From Eucommia ulmoides (Eukaryota > Streptophyta > Magnoliopsida > Garryales > Eucommiaceae): DNA of 64,000 bases. The position numbers and the translations under genes were made by a program. Positions 11,861 through 23,964 of the stretch are shown one piece after another. A model generated the notes under the pieces. The model did not search any database. It was not told the origin of the DNA and was given only the letters and a program-made list of their open reading frames with translations. Numbering within the stretch: position 1 is the first letter of the stretch; every line of letters begins with the position of its first letter. The stretch covers positions 60,591,231 through 60,655,230 of the forward strand of contig CM028329.1 in assembly GCA_016647705.1 (NCBI GenBank), given 5' to 3'.

Positions 11861-14800
11861 AGATAATTTCTATGTGTATATATATTTTTTATGTAGATCA
11901 TTTGCGAGAGACAACGATATTTACGTAGGGGAATCAAATTGCAAAATACGTTTTGTTAGCGACAACGACGATAACCAGGAAGAAACAAGCCAAGAATCGG
12001 CAACTTCGCTTGCCATTATTGAATCACAAGAAGAAGAAGGCATTCTGAAAACCCTAAAGCTAGATGAAGGGTCAGAATATCTCGAAGAACCAAGACCACC
12101 GAATATTTTCTCCAATGATTTGCACCTCTCTCTCTCTCTAAGAATGCCATTGAAACTGAAAGGGGAACTGATATCTAAGATAACAGGAGGGTTTGAGACA
12201 TTTGTTCATGCAAACCCTAGCATGGGTTTTACAGCTTATAGAGGGTACTTGGGTGGGCATCAGAGATCTGTGGTGGTTGAGGAATTTGTGGGAGATTCAG
12301 GTGGTGTGGTTGAGTTGGAGAAGAAGGCAGCTTCAGCAATGCACCATAAGAATATATTGAGGTTGATTGGGTACCATAAAAGTGAGAACTCTACCTTCTT
12401 GGTCTTCCCTTTTCCAGGGAGAGGGACTTTGGGCACAATCATGAATGGTATGACTCTCTCTCTAACATTACTTTTTTTTTTTTTTTTTTTTTGGGTAAGG
12501 TGTGTCGGAGCTAGTTTACGCGCACTTCGACTAATTACTCTTAAGGGCGCACTCCCCCACATCAGCCTGGTGTATTCATGATTAAATTCAAAATTTAATT
12601 CCCGGAATGTTCTACGGTAAAATCGAACCCTGATTGAGACTAACACCTCTTGGGTTTTCATGTTTTTTATCCTGGAAATCCGTGTATACCTTGAAACCCT
12701 AATTTTATTAAAAAAAAAACCGAATTAATAAAATGTTTCTATATTATAAATGATGACGGTATTTAAAAATATGTTTTAAGTTGCCCTTACGTTTGATTTT
12801 GAAAAATTATTGTTTTTACCAAAAAATTTGAAAGAAAAATTATTGTGTTGAATTATATTTTTCCTTTATTGTCACATTTATTTTTTTATTTTTTGTACAG
12901 AAAATCGAAAAAAAAACTTCAAAAACCAGAAGTTTTTTAGTTTCATATTGTATTATGCAAATAATCCATTAACTTCCCCCAAATATATCATTATTTTTAG
13001 GAGATTTTTGTGAATAGTTTACTTAAATTTTTTAAAAATGTATTAGCACTACAATCATTTTTCTAAAAGTCTAAGATTACTGTATTACATAAAAGTCACT
13101 GTAATTTTTTTATGTAAAAAATTACAATAACTTTTATAACGTGCAGTAATTTTGAATTTTTGATAAAATTATTAAATTTCTCAAAAGAATATTGTACTGA
13201 ATGGATTAGATGAATAATGAATTGCAAAACTTGGATCATTAAAAAAAAACACCTATTTGAATTATTTTTTGGGACATTTGGTGGGAGGTCCCTTATTTCA
13301 CCCTTAATTTGTAAAAGGTCCTAAAGGCGGAAGAAACTTTTGTTTTAGTCCCACTTATTTTAAAAAGACGGAAGCCCTGCACACGCGCCTGTGTGATTTA
13401 CATGTAACAAGTTTGTATAAAATTTTGTTACATATTACAAATATTATTATATTTTGTAACATGTAACAATTTTGTGTGTAAAATTTTATTAGATGTAATA
13501 AAAATCACACAAAATATATGTAATTAGTAACATGTAACTAAATGTATACAAATACATATAATTAATATTAAACTAATTTCTATGTCTAATATTTATCAAA
13601 TCTCACAAATATTATATAAGTACATTTAACCAAAAATACACAGATATATGTAAAAATATAATAATTATTAAATTATAACTAATATTCATTAGATGTAACT
13701 AACATTTATTATAAAACCGAATTTTTTTCTTACAATCTCTGTCTTGCTCTTACAATCCCTGCAATGCGGGATTAAAACTTAAGTGAAATCTAATTTAAGG
13801 GACTAAATCAAAATCTAATAATAAAAAATGATTAATTGCTGATTAGACCCTAAAAATAGGATTAATCGTCGATTTTTTTTATTTTTTTTTGGCACTTGTT
13901 GATGTAGTAGGGTTAAGGGAAAAAGACATAACATGGGAAGAGAAAATGAAGATAGCAATAGGAATAGCAGAGGGGCTTCGATATATGCATGAAGAATGTC
14001 CACGTAGCCCCATCGTTCATGGCCACTTAAACCCATGCAGTATCTTCATCAGACGCGATTTTCATCCTCTGGTAATAAATTATTTAAATGCATTTATTTT
14101 TTTTTATTTTTAAAATAATTTTTATAACTTTCCTTTTTTTTTTTCCCTTCAAAAAATGCGTTTTGTTTGACTTTCTCTCTCTATTTAAAATTTTAAAAAT
14201 ATCCTTGCAAGATAATTTTTTTGTTAATTATTTCATATTTTTCCTACTCTTTATATATCTCTCTTGTTTTTTATTTTTTAGTTTAATTTTTTTTTATTCT
14301 GTATTTTTAATTTTTTTTTGGGTAAATAAAAAATTCAAAAATAAAAATGAAAAAAGTTAAAAAAAAATTCAAAAAATAGGATTTGATAAATAAGAAGAGT
14401 AAAAGTTTGGTTTGGTTTTTGTTTTATTTTATGAATTTTTTTCTAATTTTTTTTTTTAATTTTTTTCTATAAACACCATATAGAAAAATAACATAAATAA
14501 AATAAAAGAAAAAAATAAAAATAAAAAAATAAAGAAGATAGCGAGTGAAAAATAGAAAATAAAAGAATAAAAAAAATATTGCAAGCGTATTTTTTTCAAT
14601 AGAATATGATAAGGGGTTTCTCAAGTAATAATTATAGGGGTGACCTTGGTATTTGTCGAAATGACAGGAGTGTAAACTCATTACTTAGCACTTACCTCTT
14701 GTAGTTCATAATTAAGTACAACGATTATATTGTTCGTTAAAATTAGCTGTCAAACTTCAAAAAGTCAAAATTAATACATCATTTAACATAAATTGCCATT

Positions 14801-17696
14801 TATACCACCAGTCGAGTCAGGACGGATAATATTCGATAAGATTTCTTGTCTTTTCCTTTCCTTTATTCCCTGGGTCGGGTTGGATTGGTTTTTTTTTTTC
14901 TTTTCAGGTAGGTCGGGTCAGTTATAAGGGTGAATTAGTCATTTGGTAAAATTCTATTAATTATTTAACCATTGTACTTGAGTTGAACCATAAGAAGGTA
15001 AGTGCTGACGAAAATACTATAGAGATATAAATTACAATTCGGTCAAATTATAAAAAGAAAATTATAATTAATCCTAAAAAATTATCTTTACACAAATTTT
15101 GAACTTAAAATCATTTTTACAACTATCCTCTCTCTACAACTTTCTGTCGATTTTTTTTCAATTTTATATTTATTCTATTCATAATTATTTGTCTATATAT
15201 TTTTTTAATATTTTATAGTACTGATGTTGAATATTGATTATGTATAAATATTTGATAATTTTGTGAAAATAATAATAAGTGAGTTACTCATCACTTAAAA
15301 TTTGAAATTTTTTTAAAAATTTTTAAATAATATTTATATTAATAATAGTTGTTTCATTTTGTCGTTAAACAAATTTTATTTGAAAATAAAAACTTACTAT
15401 TTTCAGTTTTAAGTGTTGAATTATATTATCAAACAGATGGTTAGTCTCTCATTTTTTGTCGGAAAATAAGTTTTTTTTTTAAATAATATTAAAAAAATGA
15501 AAATCATGGGATTTCTATATGTGTGTGTGTGAGAGAGAGATTTAATTTATATTTTTTTTTGTGATAAAATGAATAGATAACTTACTTCGGAAAATCTAAG
15601 TGGTTACAGCATGAACAATCATCGCCAATCTCAAATGATAGGTCTGTATCATCTATAATTTTCTTTTTTGCTCTTATTTGTAACTCAAAATTTATAATTC
15701 ACTATTTATAATTCACTATTTATGTTTGATACAGTAATTTTTTCAAAAATCCAATAATTCTATTAAAAAACAAAAATCATTGCACGTCGTAAAAATTACT
15801 GTAATTTTTTACATAAAACAATTACATTGACTTTTATGAGGTACAATAACTTTGGACTTTTGAAAAAATTAGTATAACGCATGACCTGCATAAGGTAAAA
15901 TTTTAAGTTCGTGGACCATTCACCAATAACCCTCTTTTTTGTTTTTTGAATTAAAAAAAAAAAAAAAAAGGTGTTGGCATGATGATCGACGTTTGGACAG
16001 TGGAACATTGGGTTTCATAAAATCAGACGTACATTCATTTGGGATTCTGCTATTGAGGTTGTTTTGCAGAAAACCTCTCCCCGGAGACAATGATGTTTTG
16101 CTTCAATGGGTGAGTATATATATATATATATAAAATTAAAAAATTATAGAATAATTTAATTTTTATATATTTATTAATATATATATACAAAATAAAATAA
16201 AAATCGAAACAAATAATCTTTTTATCCATATCATGCGTAATTTAAAATAAAATAAAAAATACCTATTTTTTTTTAGCATATTTCGTCAAATTAAACAAAA
16301 AATAAAATTTATTTTCCAATTTAGTATAAGTGAAAAAAGAAGAAGTTAATTTATAGGTTTTGTTTAATTCAAAGCAAGATCAATTAAAGTACATGAACAA
16401 ATTAACCATCATAGTATTGAGCTCTCCACCCAAAAGTTAAACTTTCTCTCGCATTTATTTATAATCTGATCATCAGTTTCTTCCACATTCGATGTGGGAT
16501 AAACCAAACAATCTCCCCTTTACACATCGGGTCTTTGATCGACTAATCCTGAATTAATCTCTCTTTGTGATTATTGGATTAGAGTTGTTGTGACCTGCAT
16601 TCTAATGCCAGTGTAGAGTGATCTTAGACATCTCTTTACCCTAAAAGCTAACTCATAAGCTGAGATTTTCTCTCACACTTATAATTTGATCACCAATCTT
16701 TTCTATATCCGATGTGGGACAAACCCAACAATCTCTCATTTACACATTGGGTCTTTGGTCAGCTAATCGTCGACTAATCTCTCCTTCTGTGACTATTGGG
16801 TTAGAGTTGTTGTAACCTGGGATTTGATACCAGTATAAGGTGATCTTGGGCTTCTTTACCGCAAAAGCTAACTTATGAGCTGAGATTTTTTCTCACACTT
16901 ATAGTCTGACCATTAATTTCTTCTACATTTGATATGGGATATATATATATATATAGTTTTTTTTATTTTTTATTTTTTATTTTTTGAAATTAGGCTCGAC
17001 CGTTGCTTGTGAAGGGAGCATACCATGAGTTAATGGGAGAAAACAATGAATACGAGGATATATATAGTGTCTTTAGGGTTATGGGTGTTGCTGCTTACTG
17101 CATTGACAGTAGTACTACGTCAGTTTCACAGGCTTGCATGAGCAAGGTACAATAATATAATGCCTACTTTGCATGCCAAAATTATTATTACTCTCATTAT
17201 TAGAGATTTTTGCACTTTGCACCCATGAATTTTTAGAAAAATCTTACTTTAATCCCTATCTTTTTAATTTGAACACATTAAATCCTAAAATATTCAATTG
17301 TGTTTTATGTTGATATGGCTCCCTAGATAATGATAGTGAGATGTATTGAGATATATGTTGTAAATCAATAAGGTGGACTTTATTCGTGCTTTTGTCGAGT
17401 AGTAAGAGAAACCATTCCCTTTTATTAATCAAGTTTTGCTTATAAAAAATAAAAAATAAAAAAATAAAATAAAATCATGAAGTATCCAAATTTTATCAAA
17501 TTAGTCATTCCATCATTTTTATGACGGAATTTACCCATGTGGATGATTTTCGTCATAAAAAATGACAAAATTATCGATTTGGACTGACTTGACATGATTT
17601 TGATACTTCAAAGTTTAATACTTTCAAATTGAAAGTACATGGACTAAAGTGGCATTTCTCGATAAATTCAGGGGTGCAAAGAAAAAAAAAAACCTC

Positions 17697-17737
<41 letters not shown>

Positions 17738-17858
17738 TATTTAATAAGTATATTTTTTTATTGTGTAGGTGGTTTGTGTTTTGAAGGGAGAAACTTCTTG
17801 TGCGGTTCAATCGTCTCCATCTTCAGAGGCCAGTTCGAATAAAACATTTGTATCTTAA
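10503..17858 (+). CDS. USP-domain receptor-like cytoplasmic pseudokinase, seven exons
   Basis: Exons 10503-10874, 11001-11098, 11897-12447, 13908-14071, ~15971-16109, 16994-17146 and 17769-17858 (TAA). Exons 1-3 encode a universal-stress-protein (nucleotide alpha-hydrolase-like) domain, from VREIVVVVVDG to CKIRFV, followed by a kinase N-lobe. Exons 4-7 give the C-lobe. The domain order matches plant proteins annotated as inactive kinases with an N-terminal USP domain. Catalytic residues are missing: the VAVK lysine position reads VVVEEF, HRDLKPEN reads HGHLNPCS, and no DFG is visible. It is therefore presumably a non-catalytic cytoplasmic scaffold or signalling protein. Exons 4 and 5 do not join in phase, and exon 5 follows an A-run rather than a pyrimidine tract, so a mini-exon carrying the DFG region is unidentified or the gene is decaying. 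The C-lobe is shorter than usual. Family call is confident; functionality is uncertain. Confidence 0.78.
11240..12005 (+). repeat. tandemly multiplied exon 3 start of the pseudokinase gene
   Basis: Units comprising a 3' splice site (TTTTATGTAG), the start of exon 3 (ATCGTTTGCCAGAGA) and downstream sequence ending in GTTTCCAAACAACG are repeated. Exon copies start at 11451, 11663 and 11897; a decayed fourth starts near 11330. Copies 1 and 2 stay open for about 50 codons (RSFARxxDIYLEESNC type) but have no clear 5' splice site. Only copy 3 runs on in frame into the kinase domain, so I use it in the gene model. Confidence 0.85.
11815..11857. repeat. (CA)n(TA)n microsatellite between exon copies
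   Basis: An ACACAC run passes into about 18 TA dinucleotides between the second and third copies of the repeated exon. Slippage here could have helped the tandem duplication. Confidence 0.9.
12487..12660 (-). mobile_element. tRNA-derived SINE in pseudokinase intron 3
   Basis: Read on the minus strand: head CCCAAGAGGTGTTAGTCTC, a box-B match GGGTTCGATTTTACC, a body with GAATTAAATTTTGAATTTAA, and the 3' end CTCCGACACACCTTACCC followed by an A-tail (the T-run at 12470-12492). It agrees with the full-length copy at 34136-34371. I see no convincing target duplication. The 3' end resembles Au-type plant SINEs; that family name is tentative. Confidence 0.75.
14630..15080. mobile_element. MITE with long imperfect inverted arms in intron 4
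   Basis: Left arm TTAGCACTTACCTCTTGTAG and right arm (reverse complement CAGCACTTACCTTCTTATGG) pair over about 60 bases. The inner block TCAAAATTAATACATCATTT is shared with the element at 22082-22447, so both belong to one family. Non-coding. Confidence 0.6.
16430..16945. repeat. ~220-bp tandem repeat, about 2.4 copies, in intron 5
   Basis: The block CGATGTGGGATAAACCAAAC and its relatives recur at about 16490, 16709 and 16927. Each is followed by AATCTC..TTACACAT.GGGTCTTTG. The region has no open frame of note. Confidence 0.75.
17212..17697. mobile_element. MITE with inverted ends in intron 6
   Basis: The left end TTTGCACTTTGCACCCATGA pairs with the right end (reverse complement CTTTGCACCCCTGAATTTAT). 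Both arms continue into ACTTTAATCC / ACTTTAGTCC and a TTCAATTTGAA-like segment. Related one-arm fragments lie at 4540-4695 and 20205-20335. An (ATT)n microsatellite follows to 17738. Confidence 0.65.
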
Positions 17859-19521
17859 ATTGATGGAGATTTATTAGAGAAAATGTTGATTAAAATATTA
17901 ATTATTTAATTAAAAAAGGTAAATTATACATTTGGTCTTTGCTTTTGACCTGCTTAAATTATTATGTGGAATTTATACCATTTATAATAGGGATTAAATC
18001 ATTTAAAATAATAATTATTAAATTAAATTTTAAATTTTAACTTAAATAAAATTAGTTTTTATTACCTTGTGAATTAACCTTGAATGCACCAGACGGATAT
18101 CGGAGAGTGCACACTTAAAATCGCTTGAGGAGGTAATTAATCAAGGTGCGTATAAACTAATTCGATCATTACCTTACTGTATGATAATAATTAAATAAAA
18201 AAGATCAGGATAATTTTAATAGAATTATTTGGAACTATAAAAAAATAAAAAATAAAATATCATTTAAGAAAAATAAGAAACACCCATAAGTTTAAATCAA
18301 AATTCTAGAATTACCCTTTTTGAATAACACCAAAAATTATTCCTTAATTATTTCTTCCAACCCATAACTTTGTTTCTCTCTATACCAAAATTTCGTCGCG
18401 CCACCACCATCATCGAACCATGTTCATGCCGGTCATTTTACCCTCACAAGCCCTCTCTCTCTATCTTGCTGCCACCACCAGATTATCGATGGTGGTGGTC
18501 TTCGGACTAGATCTGGCTCGAACCCCATCGAATCTGGCCGAATTCATTGTGCCACCGTCGCAACGTTGAAACAAATAACCTGATCTCCACCGAATCTGGC
18601 CACTGTCGCAAGAGGAAAGAGCCTGATCTCCATCGAAGCAAACAAACATCGCGCAACCAGATCTTGTTCCCTGTAGGCACCTTCCTCCTCTTTTTTTTTT
18701 TTCTTCTTCTCTCTCTCTCTCTCTCTCTTCTCTCAAGATCTGGAAACCATACCTCGTGGAGCTAATAAGCTAATCCGGTTTCCAAAATTTATTTTATTTT
18801 TTTGTAATATTTTTTAAAATAGCCAAAGTAATTTCGATTGTTTATCAGTCCAGTAACATCTGAGATCTGAAAATATATAGAGTTCTTTCTTTTGTTCGGA
18901 TTGCTTTTGATTTAATGAAATTTGTTGTCTGTTTCTGTAATATTTATTGTATTTTTTAATATTTGTTATTGTTTTTAAATAGTTATTGTAATGTGATGGT
19001 GTTTGATTTGATGTATTCTGTTTTTCTTGTGTAAAAATGAGATTGATTTTGTTTTTGTTTTCACTTTTATTTAAAAAAATATTATTATTATTTAATTTGA
19101 ACTAGATATTTGTTGTTTGAATTTTTTAATTATTTACTGTAGAAACAGTGAATATTTGTTGTGGCATATCACTGATATTGAATTTTTATTGTGGTAGCAG
19201 TGTTAGTAACAAATATTTGTTGTGGTGGCGATGTTGATATCAAATATTTGTCGTAGTGATAATGATGTAGTGAATATTTTCAACGGTGGTTAATGTTTAT
19301 TATTAAAAAAAATTAAAAATCACCCATTTTAATAATACTTATATTACCACAATTGTCGATAATACAATATGGAAATTAAAAGAATAAAAATAAAAGTAAA
19401 ACAATTATATAATAAAAAAATCACAAAAAATTAATTCACACCCAGGAAATTGAAATTTCAAAAAAATAAAAATAAAAATGCGCCGGCAGTAGACTCGACG
19501 GTGTGACGCCGGCAATTGAAT
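17859..19521. other. intergenic region between pseudokinase and Ole e 1-like genes
   Basis: The region holds a 5'-truncated SINE (18064-18180) and a CT-rich, Helitron-like GC island at 18360-18770 (AATCTGGCC and CTCTCTCT blocks similar to 35380-35900 and 58260-58740). The rest is AT-rich. The frames at 18461-18765 come from the simple CT/GA repeats and show no protein-family similarity. Confidence 0.5.
18064..18180 (+). mobile_element. 5'-truncated SINE copy
   Basis: Matches the 3' half of the SINE at 34136-34371: GAATTAACCTTGAATGCACC, GTGCACACTTAAAATCGC, GGTAATTAATCAAGGTGCG and the final TACCTTA. The head with the Pol III boxes is absent. It starts about 205 bases after the pseudokinase stop codon. 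Confidence 0.65.
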
Positions 19522-21021
19522 CTAATAGCCGTTGGATACGGCGGGTTTGGGCTCCTCTGCGGTATAGACGAAGGGGCCAACGGAGTAGAGCTTCAAGTTC
19601 TTGTCGGCGACGAATCGGTAATTACCGAGAAAAGCGCCGGCGATGCCGTCCTTAAAGTCGGTCGGAACCCTACAGGTGTCGGACGGCGAGTTCTCGAGGA
19701 AGGCCTTGCACTCTTTGATCTTCCATTGTTGTTCAACCCCGTTGGGGGTTAGCGTGGCGAAGAAGTAACCCTTGCCGTCGGTCGGACAGCTCAGGGCAGA
19801 GAACGGCGCCGATTCGTAGCCGTTGTCGTCGACGGCGATGCATGTTACTCGCGCCACAGCACCTGTATAAAGAGAGAAAAAAAAAAAAATCAAAAAATAT
19901 TTTTTCATTTTTTAATATTTTATGTTATTTTTTTAGTTTTATCGATTTAGATCGAAATCGTATAAAATCAGACCAAATAGGTAATTATATCATTTTTATT
20001 ATGAAACCTGTAAAACGTTTGGAAAAATTGGTGGTGCTGCCAAGGAGGAGAAGAATGACAGTCCCCTAACCAGCGTAACCGCATGGGTAAGGAGATAATG
20101 AAGAGGGTGACTCAGACTGATCTTAAACCATCAAACCCTTTCTCTATTCTAAATGATATGGGAGGTAATGATCATGGAGCTAGTAGCTCACATGTCAAAC
20201 ACGGAATAAAAAATGATGGTAGGACTGACTTGATACGATTTGGATACTTCAAGATTTAATATATTCAAATTGAAAGAACATGGGTTAAAGTGAAATTTCT
20301 CTTAAATTTTAGGGGTGCAAAGTGCAAAAAGCACTACATCGATATATGAAAAATTAGATACCTAAATAACATGTGGTAAACCAATATTGATCAAAATTAA
20401 AGGACCAATTAATAAAAACTAAAACATAGAGGGTACAAAGTCTAATTATTCTAAAACATGATAACGTGATTTTTTTACCTTTGATTATGATGTTATCGAA
20501 TCTAGTGGCAGATATAGAAAATTGATTTGGGGAGATTAATTTTTTAATTAAATATTTATACAAATCAAGGGAAACTTAAATTAAAAAAAATTAAGGATTC
20601 AATTGATTTTTTATAAAAATATAAGGGTCAAAATTTTAAAAAAATAAAAAATCAAAAGTTGAGGGAGGATTTGGGCCGCCATCGGCCTAAATAACATGTG
20701 TTAAACTCAAATTGATCAAAATTAAAGGACAAATTGAAAATAAATAAAACATAGAGGGTACAAAGTGTAATTATTCTAAATTGATATAATGTAATTTTTA
20801 CCTTTGATGGGGATAAGTTTGGGGCCTGATTTGCAATAAATAAGACCTTGAACCCCAATTGTGCAAGGAACCTTCTTCTCCTCCTCCATCTTAGGTTTCT
20901 CAACCTTAGGTTTTGGACCATTTCCATACCCATATCCATAACTATTTGCAGAAACCACCCCCATTAGAAGGGGGAAGACAAGCACAAAAAATGACACAAT
21001 TGACCCCTTTGATGAAGACAT
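19522..21021 (-). CDS. SRPP: Ole e 1-like secreted protein (SRPP / proline-rich-protein type)
   Basis: Two exons, 20802-21021 and 19522-19862, join through a GT-AG intron (phase 1) into 186 residues. Residues 1-25 are a signal peptide ending VVSA. A short YGYGYG stretch and a charged KPKVEKPKMEEEKK linker follow, then a pollen Ole e 1/extensin-like domain from ~53 to the end. Its six cysteines are at 53, 63, 81, 99, 125 and 137, in the contexts IGVQGLIYC, ARVTC, ALSCPTDGKGYF and KECKAFLENSP. This is the organisation of seed-and-root-hair protective protein and related proline-rich wall proteins; the linker is much less proline-rich than in PRP members. The product should be extracellular and may associate with the wall in root hairs or seeds. 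The ATG at 21021 is the first in frame. The symbol reflects resemblance, not proven orthology. Confidence 0.88.
20205..20335. repeat. MITE-family fragment in the SRPP-like intron
   Basis: Contains GATTTGGATACTTCAAGATT and GGGGTGCAAAGTGCAAAAAG, matching one arm of the element at 17212-17697. Only one arm is present. Confidence 0.5.
20354..20805 (-). repeat. tandem duplication of the SRPP-like intron 1 start
   Basis: The ~120-bp segments at 20356-20487 and 20686-20808 are about 80 % alike (CCTAAATAACATGTG, TGATCAAAATTAAAGGAC, AACATAGAGGGTACAAAG). Both end at a copy of the splice donor context ATCAAAG|GTAAAAA on the minus strand, so the duplicated copy carries a second potential 5' splice site inside the intron (near 20479). 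Confidence 0.75.
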
Positions 21022-21134
21022 TTTTCTAATTTGGTGCTGTATATTTTTTATTTTACTTTTTGACCCCCCCAAATTTGGAGACTATTGAATTGATTGGCTA
21101 AAGGAGTTGTGCTTCTTCGGGGTTGAATCCATGG

Positions 21135-21153
21135 CCTTTTATAGGGTATTGGT
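21135..21153 (-). promoter_or_regulatory. TATA and CCAAT boxes of the SRPP-like gene
   Basis: On the minus strand TATAAAAGG (21143-21135) lies 114 bases before the ATG at 21021, and ACCAAT (21153-21148) just upstream of it. This predicts transcription starting around 21105-21110 and a leader of about 85 nt. Confidence 0.6.
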
Positions 21154-21159
21154 TAATGA

Positions 21160-21826
21160 AGAGAATATGGAGGTGAATTACTTGGTGGCACGATGGAAAT
21201 ATTAAATAGATCAATTATTTTTGTAATGGGGTGCAACTACTCTCTCTGGAATCTTTCTTTCTCTCTCTCCACAGATCCGGCATAGATTTGTGCCAGAGCA
21301 CAAATCCGCAAGGGATTTGTGCACCGGAGAGAAAAAGAAAATCAACGAGTTGGGTGAGGGGTTTGCGGTAGGGGTGGTCGTGGGCCTCGTGGCCCGAGGG
21401 CTCGCCTTACTTGTCCTGCCCGCCCTTATTTTTTTAGGACTTGATTTTTAGTTTTAAAAACATATATATGTATGTATATATGTGTGTATATATATATACA
21501 CACACATCAAACAAACCCAAAATACTAATATTTTTATGCTTATATTTATGTATTTAGTATTTATTGTTATGTTTTAGTATTTATTTTTTAAATTAGAAAA
21601 ATTATAGGATCGGACTTGGGCTTAATTTTTTTTGGTAGGGTCGGATTTGGGTATGAAAGTAGGGCCTGACCAGGTTAGGGTCTAGTATTTTTTTATAATA
21701 CCCTAGCTAAAACCCGGTCCGGCCCATTACCACCCCTAGTTTGCAATGGTGGGATGGGGATAAAAGTATTTTTTTAAAAAAATTAGGAGTAAAATGTATT
21801 TCTTTTTAAAAAAATGCGGTGTTAAC

Positions 21827-21862
<36 letters not shown>

Positions 21863-21955
21863 ATAAAAATTTTATTTTTTTAAAAAAATAATGGTATTTG
21901 TGTCTTTTGGTCGAAAAATAATTTAAAAATATTAATTGATATTTAATAAATGACA

Positions 21956-21987
<32 letters not shown>

Positions 21988-22080
21988 ATTTTAAACACAA
22001 TTCAAATATCAAATAGATTAATGGGGTACCACTACTCTAACATGGGTAATGCACCACCCTTGATGTGTATAAAATTATGA
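21160..22080. other. intergenic region with repeat remnants
   Basis: GC-richer remnants at 21340-21740 (GGGCCTCGTGGCCCGAGGGC and a diverged GGTCCGGCCCATTACCACCC) look like ends of an old element. An A-run lies at 21832-21860 and another at 21955-21973. No gene is seen. Confidence 0.5.
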
Positions 22081-22081
22081 G

Positions 22082-22243
22082 TTAATGACATTTTGCTCTC
22101 TATAATTTGATCCAATTATATTTTATATTTTTTATAGTATTTTTGTCAATAATCAAACATCGAAAAATCAAAATTAATAAATTATTTAATATTAATTAAA
22201 ATTTATACACCTAATCGGATCGTATTTATTTACTCTTCTTTTT

Positions 22244-22274
<31 letters not shown>

Positions 22275-22447
22275 TTTCAGTTTTATTCTCCGCATGGGTA
22301 TATAAGTAAATTTGTTATTTTGTAAAAATATGTTAATTATTCAACTGTCGTACTTATCCACTTGAAGAATTGGTGTTGACGGAAAAACTACCGGGATTTG
22401 AAGTGCAATTTATTCAAATGACAGAGAGCAAAATATAATTAACCCTA
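22082..22447. mobile_element. MITE with ~70-bp imperfect inverted ends
   Basis: The left arm GTTAATGACATTTTGCTCTC and the reverse complement of the right arm GTTAATTATATTTTGCTCTC match and continue through about 70 bases. The block AAATCAAAATTAATAAATTA links it to the element at 14630-15080. A T-rich stretch fills the centre. Non-coding. Confidence 0.75.
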
Positions 22448-22560
22448 AAATTATTAAAAGATGAATTATATAGTCGTAAATTTGGATTTAGGACACTTCC
22501 TATCTTTGAAATTTGACCAATATCTCACTTTGATTCTCATGAATTCAGTTTGAATATATA

Positions 22561-23959
22561 TATAACATCCCAGGAATTTATATTTTTAAAAAATATTATT
22601 TTATGTAGGTTTAATATTTTTGAAAACAGTTCTGTAAATTTGTGATATAAATATATATTTGATAATTTTTGGAATTAAATGTTAAATTTATATTTTTAAA
22701 AATATTATTTTATATAAGTATAATATTTTGGAATTGTTTTGTAAAATTACGGTATAAATAATAATTGATAATTTTTAGGGATTAATATGTTAATTTTTAA
22801 GATTATGTTATTTAAATTATAGTTTTAATAATTTAAGGATATAACTAATAAATTTATTATATTAGAAAGGTATTTTATGTAAATAAGAATTATATATATA
22901 TTAGTCATCATTATCATGATAATTTGTTGTCAATATATGATTAACACACATTACACGTGTATTTGAAACCGATAATCACCTATATTTACGCTTAAATATG
23001 TTGTTTAATGGGGAAGGCAGAAAGGGGATTTGGTTAGAGGGGAGGTCAAGACTAATTAGATTTATTTATGCATAAAGAAAAGAACAGTATGAGTTTTTGG
23101 ACTGATTTTTTAGCCATGAAATATTCCAGTTAGATTTTAGCTTGGATTTTAAGTGGAATACCTAACCCTTTTAATATATATATTTAAATTTTCTATTATG
23201 AGATTTATGTTATTATTGTTGTTAAATTTTATGAAATGATTATGATTACGTGAAAATAAAATCATGTCTATGTGTTGTATTAATTAAATGCACATATTAG
23301 AAAGGTTGAAATTTTAGTAAGCCCTGATTCACAATCCCACAGTTTTGATCGCATGACCGGTGAGAATGAAACTGCGTCAGGAATTTTATTTAGATTTCTA
23401 TTTGTAACAGTTGTATTTATTATTTACTGTTGTAAAAATTAACGGTTTTTGGTAGCCTAGAATTGGAATTTGAAAAGAAAATGTTTCTGATTTTTTGAGA
23501 TTTTTATAAAATAAAATAGTAAAAATTATCGATAATTAAATTCATATCTCTGTTTTCGTATTCGATATTTATAATTATAATAATCAAACCATATGGCATT
23601 GAAATGTGGGTCTTCATTAATTTGGGGGTTGATTTTGACATTTTGTACTTTGTAAGTTGATAGAAATTTTGGTTTGGTCCCTTGGGTGTTAATTTGATGG
23701 GATTATAATTGACTTGATAAATTGGGATTAAATATAATTTATTTATTTATTTATTTTTTTTGTAATATCTGTATAAACTAGTGTTGTTGTAAAATTTATT
23801 CAACTAATTAATAAATTTATAATTACCACTATCGTCGTATTGTAAAGTTTCTATTAATTTCTTTGATTTGAGAAATAATAAAATATTGGTTATTCGATTT
23901 TAGTATTAATTCTCTGAAAAAAAAATCTAGTGACGGCCTTGAGAGATCGGGTTGTTATA
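22561..23959 (+). mobile_element. solo LTR (~1.4 kb) with TSD ATATA
   Basis: The segment begins TATAACATCCCAGG and ends GGGTTGTTATA, a TG...CA pair altered at both ends by what look like C-to-T/G-to-A changes. It is flanked by ATATA at 22556-22560 and 23960-23964. The start (CCCAGGAATTTATATTTTT) matches, in reverse orientation, the right end of the LTR at 36022-37878, and an internal AATCCCACAGTTTTGAT also matches it. It is therefore a lone LTR of the same family as the large element on the right of the window. Confidence 0.75.
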
Positions 23960-23964
23960 ATATA

